Positions 1-10,381 of a stretch of DNA of 64,000 bases are shown piece by piece. Each line of letters begins with the position of its first letter. Position 1 is the first letter of the stretch. The position numbers and the translations under genes were made by a program. Source of the DNA: Chitinophaga sp. E66 (GTDB lineage Bacteria; Bacteroidota; Bacteroidia; Chitinophagales; Chitinophagaceae); assembly GCA_019285755.1 (NCBI GenBank), contig CP079103.1:1426001-1490000 (forward strand), given 5' to 3'. The notes under the pieces were generated by a model. It had not been told where the DNA came from. It saw only the letters and a list, made by a program, of their open reading frames with translations, and ran no database searches.

Positions 1-1267
1 TCATCACCTACCAGGGCCGCCAGAAAGGGCTCGATATCAGGTTGCAAATCCCGCCGCAATTGCCCGCCTATATTCATACAGACGCCCTCCGCCTCAAGCA
101 GGTGCTCGTCAACCTCCTGGGCAATGCGGTGAAGTTTACCGACAAAGGCGCCGTGGAGCTGCGCATCACTTCCATCGCGGAGGCGCGCAACGGAGATATG
201 ACCTTCAAGTTCGAAGTGCGCGACACGGGCATCGGCATCAAGCCCGATAAACAGGAACGGATATTTGAAGCGTTTGCACAGGAAGATGCGTCTACCACCA
301 AGAAATACGGCGGCACAGGCATCGGGCTGGCCATCTCCAATAAGATATTAGCCCTCATGGGCAGCAAGCTGCAGCTCATCAGCTATCCCGGATCGGGCAG
401 CATCTTCTATTTCTACGTGACCCTGCCGGTGGAATTCGCCGATGATGCGGATACCGGCGCCGCAGGCGCGGCGGGCGCCGGTACGCAGGCCGCTTCCCTG
501 CTGGACAGGAAGGCAACGGTACTGGTAGTGGAAGATAATACCGTCAACATGCTGCTCACGAAAACCATCATCCACAAGCTCATGCCGGCGGCGGTCATCA
601 TCGAAGCCGGTAACGGACTGGACGCAGTCCGCATCTTCAAAGAGACGCGGCCAGACCTCATCCTCATGGACATTCAGATCCCCGAGCTCAACGGCTACGA
701 AGCCACCTACAAGATCCGCGGCATGGAACGCAACGGCCGCGTGCCCATTATTGCCCTTACAGCAGGTAATATCAGCGGCGAAAGAGAGAAAAGCCTTTCC
801 GCCGGGATGGACGATTTCCTCTCCAAGCCCATCGTGGAGGAAACGCTGGCCGCTATTTTCCGCAAATGGCTCCCAGGCAAAGTGCCGCAACCGGGACCGC
901 AGCAGGAAGAGATCACACCGGAACAAGCCAGCAAGCATTTTGATATCAATGTACTGAAAACCTACCGGGCGACGATAACGTAGGCACAGAAATCCTCAGG
1001 CTTACAGCCGTGGAGCTGGAAAGGTCGATGGAGGCGCTGGAGCAGTTTGTACAGGAAGGTAACCTCAAGGGTATAAAATCCGTAGGGCATAAAATGTACG
1101 GTACTACCGCGAGCGTAGGCATGGGCGAATTGTCGCGGCTCGCGAGGGTTTTCGATACGCTCACCGAGTTTCAGCCCGGAATGGTGGAAGCTTTGCTGCA
1201 GGAAACGAAAGCAGAGCTGGGCATTGTGAAGGAACTGCTGGACAAGGAAATCGGGAAAGAAAGCTGA
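1..1267 (+). CDS. Hybrid sensor histidine kinase, C-terminal part (HATPase, receiver, HPt); 5' end outside window
   Basis: The reading frame is already open at base 3 and continues upstream of the window, so only the C-terminal part is present. In order it shows an HATPase domain (N-box LLGNAVKFT, G1 box DTGIGI, G2 box GGTGIGLAIS), a receiver domain (VVEDN, phospho-acceptor Asp in LMDIQIPE, Lys in LSKPI) and a histidine phosphotransfer domain (KSVGHKMYG). A frameshift near 965-970 (one base missing next to a short G run) separates the receiver from the HPt domain; repairing it gives one continuous protein. The architecture implies a multistep phosphorelay, His to Asp to His, with a separate final response regulator. 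The receiver-CRP gene two genes downstream is an obvious candidate partner; that pairing is inference from position. Confidence 0.9.
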
Positions 1268-1313
1268 TTATGTCGTAAATTTGCCCCGCAATTGCGGTCA
1301 TAACCTATTCGCC

Positions 1314-2530
1314 ATGAACAATGCAGTTTTCGGATTTGATGTCATCTTCAACTATGCCACCCTGGGCATCCTCGTTACGGATACCGAAGGTAACATCGTC
1401 CTGGCGAATCCCTTCCTGCTCCGCCATTCGGCTACACGCCGGAGGAGCTGCAGGGAAAGAAGGTAGAAACGCTCATCCCGGAGCGTTATGCGCACCGCCA
1501 CGAACATCACCGCGACAGGTTCCAAAGCCATCCACACAACCGCCCAATGGGCATGGGAATGGATCTTTTTGCCCGCCGGAAAGACGGCAGCGAGTTCCCG
1601 GTAGAGATCAGTCTTGGCGTTTATGAAACTCCCAACGGCCGTTTTGTTGTGGCCTTCGTCAGCGATATTTCCCTGCGGAAACAATCTGAAGACGCGCTCC
1701 GCGAACTGAACACGGAACTGGAACAGAAGGTAGCCGACCGCACGGAATCGCTTTCCAAACTGGTAAAGCGGCTGGAGTTGCAAATGAAGGAAATCGAGCA
1801 GAAAGACGCCGAATTGCGCAATGCGCTCCAGAAGGAAAAGGATCTCAATGAGCTGAAGAGCCGCTTTGTTTCCATGGCCTCCCACGAGTTCAGGACCCCA
1901 CTCAGCACCGTGCTTTCCAGCTCTTACCTGATCTCCCGGTACACGGCCGCTGAAGAGCAACCACAGCGCGAGAAGCATATCCAGCGCATCGTTTCCTCCG
2001 TTAATCTGCTGACAGACATACTGAACGACTTCCTCAGCGTAGGCAAGATCGAAGAAGGCCGCATCCATGTCCGGCCTGCGAATGTCAACGTGGAATCCAT
2101 CCTCGGATCCACCATCCAGGAGCTCTTCGAGCTCAATAAAAAGAACCAGCACATCACGTATGCCCATGCCGGCCCGCAGGAAGCCCTGCTCGATCCCGCG
2201 CTGCTGAAACATATCATGATCAACCTGCTTTCCAATGCCATCAAATTCTCTCCCGAAAACAGCGCCATCGTCGTTTCTTCGGAAAAGGAAGGGCAGCAGC
2301 TGGTGATCCGCGTCAGCGACCAGGGCCGCGGCATCAGCCAGGAAGACCAGGCGCACCTTTTCGAACGCTTCTTCCGCGGCAACAACGTGTCCGATATTCA
2401 GGGCACCGGCCTCGGATTGCATATCGTCGCCAAATACACCGAACTGATGGACGGTACCATCCAGTGCCGAAGCGAAGTAGGCAATGGCACCGAATTTATT
2501 CTGACTTTTCAAATCCCGACCAGCTCATGA
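1314..2530 (+). CDS. PAS-domain sensor histidine kinase
   Basis: Starts at ATG 1314 (MNNAVFGFD). An N-terminal PAS domain (about residues 1-135) is followed by a coiled-coil linker (about 140-185), a HisKA domain with H-box SHEFRTPLS, and an HATPase domain (N-box LLSNAIKFS, G1 DQGRGI, G2 GTGLGLHI). There is no membrane segment, so it probably senses a cytoplasmic signal. A frameshift at about 1427 lies in a T run: restoring one T turns the broken HSATRRR stretch into the PAS-like HFGYTPEEL. Its stop overlaps the start of the next gene (ATGA at 2527-2530), so kinase and regulator are translationally coupled and very likely cognate. Confidence 0.92.
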
Positions 2531-3584
2531 CCACGATTCTCCTGATCGAAGACAATGCCGACATCCGTGAAAATACCGCGGAGATCCTTTCCATGGCCAA
2601 CTACAAGGTGCTCACCGCATCAGACGGCATGCAGGGCGTGCAGATGACCTTCGAACACCACCCGGATCTGATCATTTGTGATATTTCCATGCCCGTGCTC
2701 GACGGCTACGGCGTACTGCACATGCTGCACAAGCGCAACGCCCTCCAGCATACGCCCTTCATCTTCCTTACCGCACGTACCGAGCGGACAGACATGCGCA
2801 AAGGTATGGAAATGGGAGCGGACGATTTCATCACCAAGCCCTTCGATGCCATGGAGCTCCTGCAAGCCATAGAGATCCGCCTGCAGAAGGCCAGCAAGCT
2901 GAAGGAAGACATCGCCCAGGGCCCCGGCGCCATCAGCGCCCTGCTGTCTGCCACCGGCGGCGGCGATCAGCTGGACGCACTGAAAGACGAACGCAATACA
3001 CAGCTGTTCAAAAGAAACAGGCCGTGTATTCCGAAGGCAAACACGCTACCAACCTCTTCTATATCATCAAAGGGAAAGTGAAGACCAGCAAGCGGCACGA
3101 CAATGGCAAGGAGCTCATCACCGGCCTCTATAACGAGGGCGATTACTTCGGGTACACCCCGTTGCTGAGCGGCGGCTTATACCAGGATACCGCAGAAGCC
3201 ATGGAAGACGCTGAAGTAGCGCTCATCCCCAAGTCCGATTTCGAGTCGCTCATGAACGGCAATCCTTCCGTACAACGCCGCCTTATCCAGATGCTGGCCA
3301 ATAATATGGCCGAGAAGGAAGAGCAGCTGCTGGGCATCGCCTATAACTCACTCCGCCGTAAAGTAGCCGATGCGCTGCTGGCGCTGGATAAAAAATATAA
3401 CGCGGCTAACAGCGTGCATTTCAGCATCGATATCAGCCGCGATAACCTGGCTGCCGTTGCCGGCGTGGCCAAGGAATCCCTCATCCGTACGCTGGGAGAT
3501 TTCCGGGACGAAAAGCTCATCAGCATCCGTGAGGGCGAGATCATCCTGGAAGACCGGAAGAAACTGGAGCGGCTCCTGAACTAG
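2527..3584 (+). CDS. Response regulator fused to a CRP/FNR-type transcription factor
   Basis: About 350 residues. An N-terminal receiver (LLIEDNAD, phospho-acceptor Asp in ICDISMP, Thr in FLTART, Lys in ITKPF) is followed after a short linker by a cyclic-nucleotide-binding-type beta-roll (FYIIKGKVKTSK to DYFGYTPLL) and a C-terminal CRP-type helix-turn-helix (SRDNLAAVAGVAKESLIRTL). One frameshift near 3010 lies in an A run inside the start of the beta-roll; a missing A restores the sequence. The fusion would place a CRP-like DNA-binding switch under direct phosphorylation control. Whether the beta-roll still binds a small molecule is not evident. The gene overlaps the PAS kinase by 4 bp and converges on the coiled-coil gene. 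Confidence 0.88.
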
Positions 3585-3900
3585 GGAGGTCGCCCACTTG
3601 CGCCCGCAGGTGCCCTATTTCTTCTTGCATCCGTCCCAGGTCGGCCTCCAGGCCTTCCTGTTGCAGCAGGTACATTTTACCGTCTCCGTTTTTCTGGTAT
3701 AACATCACCAGGTCGTGGTGCATGAGCGCCAGGGCCTGATCGTTTTGCAGGAACTGTTGCTGGAGGGCTTCCGCACGCTCCAGCAGCATCTTCGACGAGC
3801 TCAGGCGCAACGCCTCCATCAGCGTTTGCTTCAGGTGGATGTTTTCCTGTTTCAGGAACTCCAGCATCCGCAGTAATTCGAATTTCTTCTCCCGGCTCAT
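3541..3900 (-). CDS. Small coiled-coil protein of unknown function
   Basis: About 105-119 residues, starting MSREKKFELL. The sequence is rich in Glu, Gln and Leu with heptad-like spacing, consistent with a mostly alpha-helical coiled coil; no known domain is recognised. The ORF as read overlaps the 3' end of the receiver-CRP gene by 44 bp. One missing C in the GGGAGG/CCTCCC stretch near 3587 would instead give a stop next to the convergent gene end, so the last dozen residues are doubtful. Its ATG lies one base beyond the end of the universal stress protein gene, so the two form an operon. Confidence 0.6.
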   Translation of the reverse strand: MSREKKFELLRMLEFLKQENIHLKQTLMEALRLSSSKMLLERAEALQQQFLQNDQALALMHHDLVMLYQKNGDGKMYLLQQEGLEADLGRMQEEIGHLRAQVGDLPSSGAAPVSSGLPG

Positions 3901-3901
3901 G

Positions 3902-4723
3902 TTATTTGTTATGTGCGATGAATAACGCGCAGGGTACGGATTTCATCAGCAGATCCGCCATGCTGGCTTTGAACCAGCGGCTGACCGTGCTGCGCTGATA
4001 CGCGCCTAATACTACGAGGGTACGGCTGTCTGTTTTCATCAACTGGTCCAGAATAGCATTTTCAGCATCTCCCTGTAATACTTCGTATTCGGCGCCGGGA
4101 TGGTGACGCTTCATAAATTCTTTCATCAGCTGGTTCTCCGGCACGTGATGGTTGTCGTCTCCACGAACGGTGATCACCGTGGCGGGCAGTTTATTCGTTT
4201 CCGGCAAGATGCTCGTGAACATCTTGATGGCAAACACGGAGGAAGGCGCCCCGTCGTACAGCATCGCCGTTTTCTCCAGCGGCTGCCATTTCAACGGCGC
4301 GATCAGCACCGGGCATTGTACTTCGGAAAGCAGGTCGCGGATGAAACGGGTGGGCGGCGCTTCGGGGAAACGGGTGAAGGTCTCGTCTGCCGCTATGATG
4401 AGCAGATCGGCGTATATGCTTTCGCGTAACAGGTCGGGCAGGGCGAAGGATTTGTCGCGGCGGATAGTGAAATTCACGCCGCCCGACTGGCAGGCCGATT
4501 CGAATTCCTTCACCGCGTTGTCGCGCACCTGTTTGTCTTTTTCCATGCGGACTTCCAGGTCATTGGTTTCCATGGCGGTAGCGATAGAAAAGCTGTTATG
4601 GGTAAAGTCTTCGAGGAAAACTCCCACCAGGTGCGCCTTTTCGCGGGCGCAGAGGGCCACTGCGGTTTGAACGCTGGAATCGGAAAGTTTCAGGCCGTCG
4701 AGTGCAACAATGATCTTTTTCAT
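3902..4723 (-). CDS. Universal stress protein (UspA family), two tandem domains
   Basis: Intact, 273 residues. It starts with the typical UspA opening (MKKIIVALDGL, beta-strand followed by the first loop) and contains two Usp folds, about residues 1-145 and 150-273. The ATP-binding signature G-x2-G-x9-G-S/T is not seen in either half (second half reads GAYQRSTVSRWFKAS), so it is probably of the non-nucleotide-binding type. Such proteins in Bacteroidota are usually linked to stress or low-oxygen responses. It heads a two-gene unit with the coiled-coil gene and converges with the receiver-CRP regulator, which makes regulation by that factor plausible but unproven. Confidence 0.88.
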   Translation of the reverse strand: MKKIIVALDGLKLSDSSVQTAVALCAREKAHLVGVFLEDFTHNSFSIATAMETNDLEVRMEKDKQVRDNAVKEFESACQSGGVNFTIRRDKSFALPDLLRESIYADLLIIAADETFTRFPEAPPTRFIRDLLSEVQCPVLIAPLKWQPLEKTAMLYDGAPSSVFAIKMFTSILPETNKLPATVITVRGDDNHHVPENQLMKEFMKRHHPGAEYEVLQGDAENAILDQLMKTDSRTLVVLGAYQRSTVSRWFKASMADLLMKSVPCALFIAHNK

Positions 4724-4874
4724 GGTAGTAAAATTCAGTTAATGCGGATGAAGAAGGAATGATGACGGTCAATGGGGCCGTTGATCGTAGTCGGGGAATG
4801 ACATACGTCTTTAAAATGCCGCGCCCCGCCTTTCTTAAACAAAAAGCGGGGGCGCAGGTTCGGATGGCCGAAAT

Positions 4875-5872
4875 CTATTTGTCGTAATGAACAGGCGGTA
4901 TTTTGGTCGCCGGTACGCCTTCTTTCGTGATAATCACCGGTTTGATAAGCCCGTTTTCATCGAATTCAAGCTTTTCTATGCAGGTTTCCCGGGAATGAGC
5001 GCTGGTTTCCGTTAGCGGCCTGCGGTGGTAAACGATGAAGTATTTGTCCGTTCCCGGAGGATGAATGATGGAATGGTGCCCCGCGCCCCTTGCGATCTCA
5101 GGATTCTGTTGCAGGATCGTGCCGATGCGGCGGAACGGACCGACAGGCGAGTCGGAAATGGCATAGGCCACGCTGTAGTTGGGGCCTGTCCAGCCGCCTT
5201 CCGACCACATGAAGTAATATTTGCCGTCTTTACGGAACATGAACGGCCCTTCCACGTATTTGTCGGGCGTCACCTCGCGGAAAATGGTCCGTCCTCGAAC
5301 GGAACGAACCCCGTGAAGTCATCGTTCAGCTTCGCGACGTTACAGTGCTTCCAGCCGCCGTAAAAGAGGTAATGCTGCCCGTTTTCATCGCGGTAGACGA
5401 ACTGGTCTATGGGCTGTGCACCGTTATGGAACCGGTCGATGAGGGGCTTGCCCAGGTGATCCTTGTATGGGCCTTCGGGCTTGTCTGCCACGGCTACGCC
5501 GATGCCGCCGTATTCCTGGTCGTTCTGGATGTCGTTAGCCCCGAAAAACAGCCAGTATTTCCCCTTATGCTGAATCACCGATGGCGCCCACATGGCGCGT
5601 TTGGCCCATTTGATGGCGGATGTGTCCAGGATATTGGGGTGTTTCTTCCATTTTACAAGGTCAGGGAGGAGAATGCGTCGAAATGCACCTGTTTTTCATA
5701 TGGGGCGGAGAAAGTAGGATAGATCCAGTAGTTCCGGCCGTAAATGATGGCTTCCGGGTCGGCATACCAGCCGGGGAAGACCGGGTTGCCGGAGGTTTTC
5801 TTTTTGCTTTCTGCTGGGCGGATGCGGGCAAAAGGCCACGGCGGCCCAGCAAATGATAAGTAGACGCTTCAT
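4875..5872 (-). CDS. Secreted glycoside hydrolase, family GH43
   Basis: Reconstructed from four frames; about 330 residues from ATG 5872. Restoring one T in a TTTT run gives a clean signal peptide MKRLLIICWAAVAFLPASA cut before QQ. The five-bladed propeller signatures follow: catalytic-base Asp region GWYADPEAI, WAPSVI, and general-acid Glu in YVEGPFMF followed by GKYYFMWSEGGW, then the late RGAGHHSII motif. Four single-base deletions, all in homopolymers (forward near 5283, 5667, 5798 and 5832), break the frame. GH43 enzymes are inverting hydrolases mostly acting on arabinose- or xylose-containing glycans; the exact substrate cannot be read from the sequence. It stands alone, divergent from the SDR gene. 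Confidence 0.88.
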
Positions 5873-5941
5873 GTCCGAAATATAGAAAAAACAATCGGGG
5901 CTTACGCTTGTTAAAAATAGGCAACCTAAAAAATTACTGTT

Positions 5942-6689
5942 ATGGGTAAACTGGACAAGAAGGTGGTATTTATCACCGGCGGCAATTCGGGATCGGATTT
6001 GCCTGTGCGCAGGCGGCCGCCCGGGAAGGGGGATCGTCGTTATCGCCGACCTGGAAAAGGTAGACCACGGCCCCGCTATCCAACAACTGAAGGCCCTCGG
6101 GGCTGAGGCGTCCTTCGTACCGATCGACGTATCCGACTTCGAAAGCGTGAAGAAAGCCGTTGCCGCTACCGTCGAAAAGTATGGCCGCCTCGATGTGGCG
6201 CTCAACAACGCAGGTATCGGCGCTCCCTACGCCGGCATCCATGAAACGGACGAGAAAGTCTGGCAGCGGATCATCGACATCAACCTCAGCGGACAATTCT
6301 ACTGCGTAAAGTACGAGCTGCAGCAGTTCCTCAAACAGGGCGGCGGCGTGATCGTGAACCTCGCTTCATTGGCGGGACTGGTCGCCGAACCGGGCCTTGT
6401 ACCCTATACCGCCGCCAAGCACGGCGTGCTGGGCATCACCAAGAACGTGGCGGTGCAATACGGAGCCCAGAACATCCGCTGCAATGCGATCTGCCCCTAT
6501 TATATCGATACCCCGTTACTGAAAGACCTCAATGTGGACGTACGTGAAAAATGGGAAGAGCGCACGCCTATGCACCGGCTTGGCAAAGCCGAAGAGATTG
6601 CAGGCGCGTTCATATTCTTTGCCTCTGATGATTCAACGTACTGCAATGGCAGCATCCTCGCTATCGACGGCGGCGTGCTGGCGGGATGA
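5942..6689 (+). CDS. Short-chain dehydrogenase/reductase (SDR)
   Basis: About 250 residues from ATG 5942. The frame is broken twice (near 5988 and 6031, both in G runs); repair gives the cofactor motif TGGNSGIG, then NNAG, the catalytic Ser in NLASLAG and the YTAAK (YxxxK) motif, and the C-terminal ILAIDGGVLAG. These are the classical SDR features and indicate an NAD(P)-dependent oxidoreductase; the substrate is unknown. It is divergent from the GH43 gene and its stop codon directly abuts the stop of the following minus-strand gene. Confidence 0.88.
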
Positions 6690-7123
6690 TTACTTTTCCG
6701 CGAAATAATTATGGATAAATGAGAACCCCGATATCTCGAATTCCCCTTCGCCTTTGGCGACCAGGAAAAGGTCGTGTATCCCAAAGGCGTGGCGCAACTG
6801 GCCGGTGAGCTTGATGTTGAAGGTGGTGTCCGCGGTGTCGGGGATCCTGATGGAACCGAGTTTCTTGCTTCTCTTCCCGTTGGGCCGGTCGATCCGGAAC
6901 TCCAGCCGCGGGGCCGACTTACCTTTGATATTGCTGCTGACCACCACCTCGAACCCGATCTCTCCCATGCTGAGGTTCACCTGCCGGAAACCAAGGTAAG
7001 ACCCCGGTTTCATTACGTATTTCGTAGTGTCGGACGCCGGTGTGCGCAATACCCCTGACCGCTTGCCCGTATTGACAAGCAGCACAGCACGGCCGCCGTT
7101 ACGAGTATCGCAAGTGGTTTCAT
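6690..7123 (-). CDS. Small secreted beta-sandwich protein, carbohydrate-binding-module-like
   Basis: The annotation-style ORF starts further upstream, but the better start is ATG 7123: it gives a signal peptide (MKPLAILVTAAVLCCLSIRA, then SGQ). One G missing from the CCCC/GGGG run at about 7052-7055 puts it out of frame with the body. The mature part (about 120 residues) has strand-rich sequence ending GIHDLFLVAKGEGEFEISGF, which resembles the last strands of family-6-type carbohydrate-binding modules. No catalytic domain is attached. The family assignment is tentative. It is convergent, with zero spacing, with the SDR gene. Confidence 0.55.
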
Positions 7124-7176
7124 AGGTATATATGGTTCGATCTCGGTTTTTACTTCCCGGCAAATTACATAAAATA

Positions 7177-8492
7177 TTAGAATAATATATTATGAATCAA
7201 TTTTACCGCAACGGGCCGGCCTGCCGGAAGTTGTACGGTAAACTGGGTACCCAGTCCGGGCGCGCTTTGCACTTGCAGCTGACCTTTGTTCTGGAGCGTG
7301 AACTCCTGGCAGAGCAGCAGGCCGAGGCCGCTGCCGCGTTCGCCTTTGGTGCCGTAGCCGGGGCGGATTTGAAGGTGAAGAGCTGGGGATTTTATCGGGA
7401 GCGATGCCGGTGCCATGGTCATGCACCCGGAAGGTAACCTGACCTTCCACCGAGATCGCAGACAGGCGGACTTCTCCGCCCGGGTAACTGAATTTAACGG
7501 CGTTGCTGAGAAGGTTGCGAAGGATGACGGACACCTGGTCGCGGTCGGCATACACCCAGCAATCGGCCGGTACTTCCACCTTCAGGTGGATCTCCTTTCC
7601 CGGATGGCGTTCTCGAACAGGGTAACGATCTCTTCGGTAATGACGGAGAGGGATGAATGCACGGGCTTGACGCGGATGCCTTTCATCTGGCCCATGCTCC
7701 AGCGCAGCATATTGTCCATCGTGCCGGCCAGGCGGTTCACTTTCTTATACAGCTCATCGGCCGCTTCTTTCATGTCCTCTTCGGGGTATTCTCCTTTCCG
7801 GAACATATCGAGCAGCATTTCCAGGGTGGCAAGCGGCCCGCGGATATCGTGGGCGATGATGCTGAACAGCTTTTCCTTGTCGCGGTTGAGGGCCACCAGC
7901 GCCTGGCGCTGTACTTCCTTTTCGTTCTCGTAATCGTCATGTACCCGTTTGAAATAGGAGAGGGCCATGATGATAAATGCCAGTCCCCACGCAACGTTAG
8001 CGACGATCCTGTTGGCCGGCACGGGGTGCGCCGGTACGAAACTGATCCAGTCGAACCGCACGGCCAGGAAGGCCCCGATCATGATGGCCGAAAGGGTCAG
8101 GATAAGCCATTTGCTGTCGTAAACCAGCACGGTCACCACCAGGATATTGAGCAGGAAGTATTCCACGCCGTTGCGGTAAATAAGGGCGGTAGCCGTATAG
8201 ATGAGGATGCCGGAGATGATGATGAAGAGCCGGGCGCTGAGGTACTTCTGGCGGGAGTTGAGGATCAGCGTTCCCACGCTGCATGCCACGTTCAGGCAGT
8301 TGAAGAACGACAGCAGGTATCTTTCCTGTACGGCGTTCAGCACGGCGAAATACAGCAGTCCCGGTATCCAGGGATCGCCAGCAGGTTGAGGAGCCGCGTG
8401 CGGCGGGCCTCAATGAAAGGCATATCCGGTGTAATACCAATGTTCAGTATGCGGAAAAATAAGGACTTAGCCGAAACTTCGGAAAATGGCAT
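7177..8492 (-). CDS. Membrane-bound sensor histidine kinase
   Basis: About 440 residues. Several hydrophobic helices lie in the N-terminal half (about residues 25-190), followed by a HisKA domain (H-box SIIAHDIRGPLATL) and HATPase domain (N-box LLSNAVKFS, G1 DHGTGI, G2 GSGLGLLL). Four frameshifts (near 7380, 7393, 7595 and 8365) are each fixed by one base. Two starts are possible: ATG 8492 and ATG 8423; a -7-like box lies only 4 bp before the first, which favours the second if that box is used. There is no adjacent response regulator, so it is an orphan kinase. Divergent from the TPR gene. Confidence 0.85.
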
Positions 8493-8496
8493 AGTA

Positions 8497-8504
8497 CAAA
8501 TATA
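8497..8504 (-). promoter_or_regulatory. Candidate Bacteroidota -7 box for the membrane histidine kinase
   Basis: On the minus strand the sequence reads TATATTTG, a perfect match to the known Bacteroidota -7 consensus TAnnTTTG. It lies 4 bp upstream of ATG 8492, so transcription would begin almost at that ATG; ATG 8423 would then have a normal leader of about 70 nt. I see no clear -33 TTG. Confidence 0.4.
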
Positions 8505-8586
8505 GAAAACCTTCCGCTTTGTGGTAGGCCCTGAATCCCATTCCGTTACGGCTGAAAAGCGTATTTTGCCGCTCAATATTCAGACT

Positions 8587-9441
8587 ATGGCAGACAGGTT
8601 TTACTCCAGGGACGCGTTTTTTCAGCGAATGCCGCAAGAGATCGTGCTTTCAGCCGATATGTATCGCCGGATGACCGACAGCGGATGGAAGGAATTCGCC
8701 CTGGCGGAATTCGAAGTTTATTTCGTCTCTTCCGACCGCCAGCAGCTCGAAAAGCTGGGGTACCTCCTGCAGGACGTTTACCGCATGAAGGTGGCAGGCA
8801 CCCGCGGCGCCGGTAGCGGCATCATCGAACTGGCCGCCCGCACAGCCGCTTTCCCCATCAGCGGGGATAACCTGCTCTATTGGGTCATGGATATGTGTAT
8901 CAAAGGATTTGAGCATGACTGCCGGATGGACGGATACTCTGCCGCGCCCCCGCCGGAACAACTGCAATATCCTGATGAAGCGCCCGAAAAGCTGGCCGGG
9001 ATATTCGACCGTGGGCTCGCTTCCTATGCCAGCCGCAACTTCAGCGACTGCGCCATCCAGTTTACCTCCGCCATCCGCATCTTTCCCGAAAACCCCAACG
9101 CCTGGTACTCCCGCGCTATCGCCAAAGATGAGCTGCTGCTCAATGCCAAAGCCCGTGAAGATTACGACGAGGCCCTCCGCCTGTCGCCCGGTTTCAAGGA
9201 AGCCTGGATCAACCGGGCCGTCAATAAAGACGAAGCCGGCGACTATGCCGGCGCACTGGCCGATTACGATCAGGCCATCCTCCTCGACTCCCTCAACCCG
9301 GCAGTATACTTCAACCGCGGCAATACCAGGCAACGTCTGGGCGACCAGGCAGGCGCCTGCAGCGATTGGACGAAAGCCCGCGACCTCGGCGCCGCTTATG
9401 CGGAAGAAAGCCTGCAGGCCTATTGCCGCCAGGGGAAATAA
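8587..9441 (+). CDS. TPR protein with an N-terminal RraB-like alpha/beta domain
   Basis: Intact. The frame opens at 8521, but ATG 8587 (MADRFYSRD) is the likely start; 284 residues. Residues about 30-125 form a compact domain with the look of RraB/ferredoxin-like folds (FEVYFVSSDRQQLEKLGYLL near its start, HDCRMDGY near its end); this is a weak resemblance. Residues about 135-280 contain at least four tetratricopeptide repeats (for example NPNAWYSRAIAKDE, FKEAWINRAVNKDEAGDYAG, NPAVYFNRGNTRQRLGDQAG). No signal peptide, so it is cytoplasmic and probably a protein-interaction scaffold. Confidence 0.75.
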   Translation: MADRFYSRDAFFQRMPQEIVLSADMYRRMTDSGWKEFALAEFEVYFVSSDRQQLEKLGYLLQDVYRMKVAGTRGAGSGIIELAARTAAFPISGDNLLYWVMDMCIKGFEHDCRMDGYSAAPPPEQLQYPDEAPEKLAGIFDRGLASYASRNFSDCAIQFTSAIRIFPENPNAWYSRAIAKDELLLNAKAREDYDEALRLSPGFKEAWINRAVNKDEAGDYAGALADYDQAILLDSLNPAVYFNRGNTRQRLGDQAGACSDWTKARDLGAAYAEESLQAYCRQGK

Positions 9442-9655
9442 TCACGATGTCATACCCGGAGCCTGTTCCGACCCGCATGTACGCGGGGCGGGGCGTTATG
9501 CCCAGGAAGGTGTTCAGCCGCCGCAACCAGTACCGTAAATTGCACATGGGTGTTGATTTTGGCGAAAGGTAAACCCTCCCGGACATTACATCCCCGCGAA
9601 TCGACAAACGACGGCTTCGGGAGACGAAACGCCTGGCAGCGCGACGAACGTCCGC

Positions 9656-10381
9656 TCAGTAAATCAGTTTTTTCAGATTGTCAATGTAGTTGCGGCCGAT
9701 GCTCAGTTCGGTCCCGTTCTCCATGACCAGGAACATCTTGCTGATATCGCGGTACACTTCGCGGATGTGCAGGATGTTGACGATGTGGGAGCGATGGATG
9801 CGGATGAACTTCTCCGGGTCGAGGCGCTTCTCTATAATGCCGATGCCCTGGGAGCTGAGGTAGGATTGATCGTGGGTGTGGATCTGCGTGTAGTCTTTTT
9901 CCGCCTTCAGGTAAATGATCTCGTCTGCCGCGATGCTGCGCAGGCGGTTGCCTTTTTCTACCAGAATGCGCCGGGGGTAATTGACCGTTTGCGTGTCTGC
10001 CAGGAAGTGCAGGTTCTGGGCATGGCCGTTTTTGTGGATGCGCTCCATCGCCTTGCTGAAACGCTCGCGGGTGTAGGGCTTCAGGAGATAGTCCAGCGCG
10101 TTCATCTCGAACGCCTGCAGGGCAAACTGGTCGTAGGCCGTGGTGAAGATAATGAGCGGGATATGGGTGATCTCCTCCAGCACCCGGAAGCCATTCATGG
10201 CCGGCATCTGGATGTCGAGGAAAACGAGGTCGGGCTGCATGGCGTTGATATCGCGCACTGCCTCCAGTCCGTTACGGCATTCGCCGAGGATCTGGATATC
10301 CGGGAAGTCGGCCAGGTATTGGCGGATCAGGAAGCGGGAAGCTTCTTCGTCGTCGATGATCAGGGCGGTCTTACGGCTCAT
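9656..10381 (-). CDS. LytTR-type response regulator
   Basis: Intact, 241 residues. N-terminal receiver (DDEEASR, phospho-acceptor Asp in FLDIQMP, Thr in IIFTTAYDQ, Lys in YLLKPY) and C-terminal LytTR DNA-binding domain (about 140-241; EIIYLKAEKDYTQIHT and FIRIHRSHIVNI). Its ATG overlaps the stop of the upstream LytS-type kinase (4-bp ATGA overlap at 10378-10381), so the pair is translationally coupled and cognate. Confidence 0.95.
   Translation of the reverse strand: MSRKTALIIDDEEASRFLIRQYLADFPDIQILGECRNGLEAVRDINAMQPDLVFLDIQMPAMNGFRVLEEITHIPLIIFTTAYDQFALQAFEMNALDYLLKPYTRERFSKAMERIHKNGHAQNLHFLADTQTVNYPRRILVEKGNRLRSIAADEIIYLKAEKDYTQIHTHDQSYLSSQGIGIIEKRLDPEKFIRIHRSHIVNILHIREVYRDISKMFLVMENGTELSIGRNYIDNLKKLIY

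Noticed and set aside
1352..2512. 386-residue open frame on the minus strand
   Set aside because: It is the antisense shadow of the PAS kinase gene, whose motifs on the plus strand are unambiguous.
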